Source: Acetobacterium sp. (lineage in GTDB: Bacteria; Bacillota; Clostridia; Eubacteriales; Eubacteriaceae). Taken from it: DNA of 17,491 nucleotides. Positions 15,317 through 17,491 of this stretch are shown here, one piece after another. The position numbers were made by a program, and so were the translations under genes. Under the pieces are notes generated by a model. It saw nothing but the letters and a program-made list of their open reading frames with translations. It searched no databases and was not told the DNA's origin. Position 1 is the first letter of the stretch. Every line of letters begins with the position of its first letter. Where the stretch lies: positions 1 through 17,491 of the forward strand of contig JAKLQL010000438.1 in the NCBI GenBank assembly GCA_022013395.1. Direction: 5' to 3'.

Positions 15317-15500
15317 GGAGAACAGGCGGTCACGAGCCACCACTGCAAGAAATGCCTATTATTTGTGTTAATTAAACTATCAAACCTGGTTCGTAATACA
15401 GGTGGTTAATAGCCGACCTTACAAATCTACTTCTTGCTGCTTATATTCATTAATCTGGCTGGTCAGGTTTGTCGGGGTGAGCATTGCTCGCCCCGAGGTG
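15317..15500. other. non-coding gap between the aco enhancer and the ABC ATPase gene
   Basis: No coding frame is visible. The one clear structure is a GC-rich hairpin at 15473-15495 (CGGGGTGAGC/GCTCGCCCCG, ten pairs with one G-U, loop ATT), just six bases after the ABC ATPase stop. It has no U tract on the minus strand, so it may stabilise the 3' end or act as a weak terminator. A short ACCTG/CAGGT repeat near 15387-15403 is probably without meaning. Confidence 0.4.
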
Positions 15501-16253
15501 TCACAATCGTTTTAAGAGATCGCGACGCAGCTGGCTTAACTCACTGGAGACCAAAGCCTCCCGAGTATCTTTATGCTTCTGGGGTACCTTGAACTCTTCC
15601 ACAATGTGCGCTGGGGAGCCATTGATGACGTAAATACGATCTGATAAAAAGATCGCTTCATCAATATCATGGGTAATAAATAAAACCGATCCTTTGATTT
15701 TTTTTAGTATCTCCATCAGATACGCTTGCATTTTCAGTCGAGTGATGGCATCCAGTCCCCCGAAAGGCTCGTCCAGCAGCATGATTTCTTTTGAAAACAT
15801 ATAGGTTCGTAGCAGCGAAACCCGCTGTTTCATGCCACCGGAAAGCTGATTGGGGTATTTATCGCCATCACTTTCCAATTCAAAAACTGGCAGCATCTCC
15901 CGTACTTTTTCGCGCGCTTCCTTTTTCTTGATTCCCCGAATTTCCAGTGGCAAGATACCATTGTCGACAACGGTTCGCCAGGGTAATAACAGGTCTTTCT
16001 GATACATATAGCTGACAATTCCGGTTTTTCCGGTGACCTCGGCATCGTTCACAAAGATCTTCCCTGTTTCCGGCGTCAATAGTCCGGCAATAACATTAAA
16101 GAGGGTACTTTTTCCACAGCCGCTGGGGCCAAGAATGGTCACAAACTCGCCCTGATTCAGGTAAAGATCAATGCCTTCGATAATATTTTTGTGATTATAT
16201 TCCTTGGTGACCTGTTCAACCTTGAGCACCGGTTCATTCTGGCAGGTATTCAT
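15501..16253 (-). CDS. ABC transporter ATP-binding protein (nitrate/sulfonate/thiamine-precursor type)
   Basis: About 250 residues with Walker A GPSGCGKST, Q-loop YMYQKDLLLPW, signature LSGGMKQRVSLLR, Walker B IMLLDEPF, D-loop GGLDA and H-loop FITHDIDEA. This is the ATPase of the SsuB/TauB/ThiZ class. It energises import of the ligand bound by the upstream lipoprotein. Start: ATG 16253 has GAGG about ten bases upstream and overlaps the binding-protein gene by 20 bases. ATG 16274 and 16268 are in-frame alternatives. It is the last gene of the ABC operon seen here. The substrate follows from the binding protein, so it is uncertain. Confidence 0.9.
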   Translation of the reverse strand: MNTCQNEPVLKVEQVTKEYNHKNIIEGIDLYLNQGEFVTILGPSGCGKSTLFNVIAGLLTPETGKIFVNDAEVTGKTGIVSYMYQKDLLLPWRTVVDNGILPLEIRGIKKKEAREKVREMLPVFELESDGDKYPNQLSGGMKQRVSLLRTYMFSKEIMLLDEPFGGLDAITRLKMQAYLMEILKKIKGSVLFITHDIDEAIFLSDRIYVINGSPAHIVEEFKVPQKHKDTREALVSSELSQLRRDLLKRL

Positions 16254-17208
16254 TAGTAAATGCCTCATCTGCATTCAATTGATTTTCCAGTAAACCATGA
16301 TCATACATCCATTTTCCATAGTTTTCCCAGATACCAGACTTCATCACGCCCCATTTTGCGGCATCGCTCTGATATTCGCCGGACAGAAATTTTTGGGATG
16401 CCACAGCCAGATCACGGTCAATCTCCGGGTTTTCAACAAGCAGCAGATCGGCCGCTGCTTCGGGATTTTCAATGGCATATTGATAGCCTTTGGAGACTGC
16501 GCTTAAAAACTTTTTGGTCGTTTCCGGATTTTTTTCCAGATAATCTTCACTGGCAATAATTACCGGGGTATAATAATCGAGATTTTTGTCCACATCCTGG
16601 AGACGGATAAAATTGATGGGATCGTTCTGCAGTTCTGCTGAAACCCCATCCCAGCCATAAAAGATCCAGGTGAAATCGACATGCTCCTTAACCGCGGTGA
16701 AAAAATCCAGGGCTCCCACATCAACAATTTCCAGTTGATTAAAATCGGCATTGTCGGTTTCCATTAATCCTTTCAGCGTTGCTACTTCCATCGGTGAACC
16801 CCAGCCCCCGTATTTTTTGCCTTCAAAATCTTTAGGAGCGATAATGTTGCGATCAGCCGGTGAGGCAAACCCGGAGGTGTTATGCTGAATAATGGCAGCG
16901 ATGGCTTTAATTGGCAGTGGGTTGGCGGCAGTTCTTGCATAGGTGACCTGTTCCTGATAACTGATCCCAAAGTCCCCCTGGCCAGCCGCGATAAGATCGG
17001 CACTGCCGCCCTCGGACGGTTGGATTATTTCCACACTCAAACCCTCTTCTTCAAAATAGCCTAACTGTTGGGCAACATAGAGTCCGGTATGATTGGTATT
17101 CGGCACCCAGTCCAAAACTACAGTGATTTTCTCATCTTCTTTCTGGGCGCACCCGGTTAATGCAATCATCAGTATTCCGACTGCAATCAGGATTAATTTC
17201 TTTTTCAT
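16234..17208 (-). CDS. NMT1/THI5-like ABC substrate-binding lipoprotein (probable thiamine-pyrimidine precursor)
   Basis: 324 residues. The signal peptide ends in the lipobox LTGC (Cys20), so the mature protein is lipid-anchored outside the membrane. The N-terminus of the mature part, ITVVLDWVPNTNHTGLYVAQQLGYF, is the hallmark of the NMT1/THI5 group that includes ThiY, the binding protein for formylaminopyrimidine-type thiamine precursors. EGGSADLIAAGQGDFGISYQEQ follows. Other members bind riboflavin-like, nitrate or sulfonate ligands, so the substrate is inferred. ATG 17208 overlaps the permease stop (ATGA), with AGGAAGAGG upstream. Any riboswitch controlling the operon would lie outside the window. 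Confidence 0.87.
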   Translation of the reverse strand: MKKKLILIAVGILMIALTGCAQKEDEKITVVLDWVPNTNHTGLYVAQQLGYFEEEGLSVEIIQPSEGGSADLIAAGQGDFGISYQEQVTYARTAANPLPIKAIAAIIQHNTSGFASPADRNIIAPKDFEGKKYGGWGSPMEVATLKGLMETDNADFNQLEIVDVGALDFFTAVKEHVDFTWIFYGWDGVSAELQNDPINFIRLQDVDKNLDYYTPVIIASEDYLEKNPETTKKFLSAVSKGYQYAIENPEAAADLLLVENPEIDRDLAVASQKFLSGEYQSDAAKWGVMKSGIWENYGKWMYDHGLLENQLNADEAFTNEYLPE

Positions 17209-17491
17209 TCCTCTTCCTCCTTTAATCTTTCCCAGGGCATCAGTGCCCGTTGAATCATCGCAATCCCATAAAAAAGCCCAATCGATAAAATCACAATGAC
17301 CAGAATCGAGGCAAATACCAGATCCAGGGCAAAGGCATGCCTTGCTCTGAGCATATAAACGCCCAATCCGGCTTTTCCTCGCCCCACGATACGGAAACCA
17401 GCGGGAATGACGGCGCTAACTGAAACCCGTACATATTGCCGTCAACCTTTGCGTTCATCAACGCAAACTGAAAACCCACCACATCCTTTGA
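17205..17491 (-). pseudogene. C-terminal end of the ABC permease, reading frame interrupted near the window edge
   Basis: The last 60 or so codons end as a BPD-type permease: AGLGVYMLRARHAFALDLVFASILVIVILSIGLFYGIAMIQRAL contains the last membrane helix, and the stop overlaps the binding-protein ATG. Read upstream, the same frame meets TGA at 17442-17444. The bases to the window edge stay open only in another frame. The stretch usually lying between the IPA motif and GLG, about 30 residues, is also largely missing (only about 9 remain between IPAGF and AGLG). Either the gene is damaged by deletion and frameshift, or the sequence has errors at this end. The 5' part is outside the window, so pseudogene status is provisional. 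Confidence 0.5.

Noticed and set aside
15473..15495. GC-rich hairpin as an intrinsic terminator of the ABC operon
   Set aside because: The stem is strong but no U tract follows on the minus strand; left as an unassigned structure.

Overview
The window reads as chromosomal DNA of a low-to-moderate GC anaerobic Firmicute. The gene content (acetoin dehydrogenase operon, enoate-reductase-like flavoenzyme, pan operon, strong GGAGG ribosome sites, tight gene packing) fits the Acetobacterium/Eubacteriaceae acetogens best. That placement is an inference from gene content and sequence style, not from a search. I see no mobile elements, CRISPR arrays, rRNA or tRNA.

Left part (1-4823). The 3' end of an OST-HTH (LOTUS) domain protein is followed four bases after its stop by a CorA-type divalent-cation transporter. 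Convergent to it is a PucR-type regulator. This regulator is divergent from a 638-residue Old-Yellow-Enzyme-type flavin/Fe-S oxidoreductase and is its probable regulator. The oxidoreductase ends in a very clear intrinsic terminator.

Middle (4824-8455). A long non-coding leader with a credible promoter and a terminator-like hairpin precedes a DUF2520 Rossmann protein (probable PanG-type ketopantoate reductase). Then come panB, panC and panD, which together would make a complete route from ketoisovalerate and aspartate to pantothenate. Between the DUF2520 gene and panB lies a roughly 108-nt, nearly continuous hairpin that looks like a cis-regulatory RNA. The operon ends in a 20-bp perfect-stem terminator.

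Right part (8479-15316, minus strand). This is a complete acetoin dehydrogenase operon, in transcription order: DUF6506 protein, Lin0512-family protein, acoA (E1 alpha), acoB (E1 beta), acoX-like NAD-kinase-fold protein, acoC (E2), acoL (E3). It cleaves acetoin to acetaldehyde and acetyl-CoA with NADH formation. Upstream is a textbook sigma-54 -24/-12 promoter (TGGCAC-N5-TTGC). About 110-160 bp further upstream sit three palindromes (TCTCA-N3/4-TGAGA) at about 20-bp spacing. I read them as binding sites for an enhancer-binding activator (AcoR-like) encoded outside the window. The two small proteins at the head of the operon are the least understood part of the system.

Right edge (15501-17491, minus strand). 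An ABC importer of the NMT1/THI5 (thiamine-pyrimidine precursor-like) class: ATPase, lipoprotein binding protein, and the C-terminal end of a permease. The permease reading frame is interrupted by a stop near the window edge. If the transporter feeds thiamine diphosphate synthesis it would supply the cofactor of AcoAB, but that link is only inferred.
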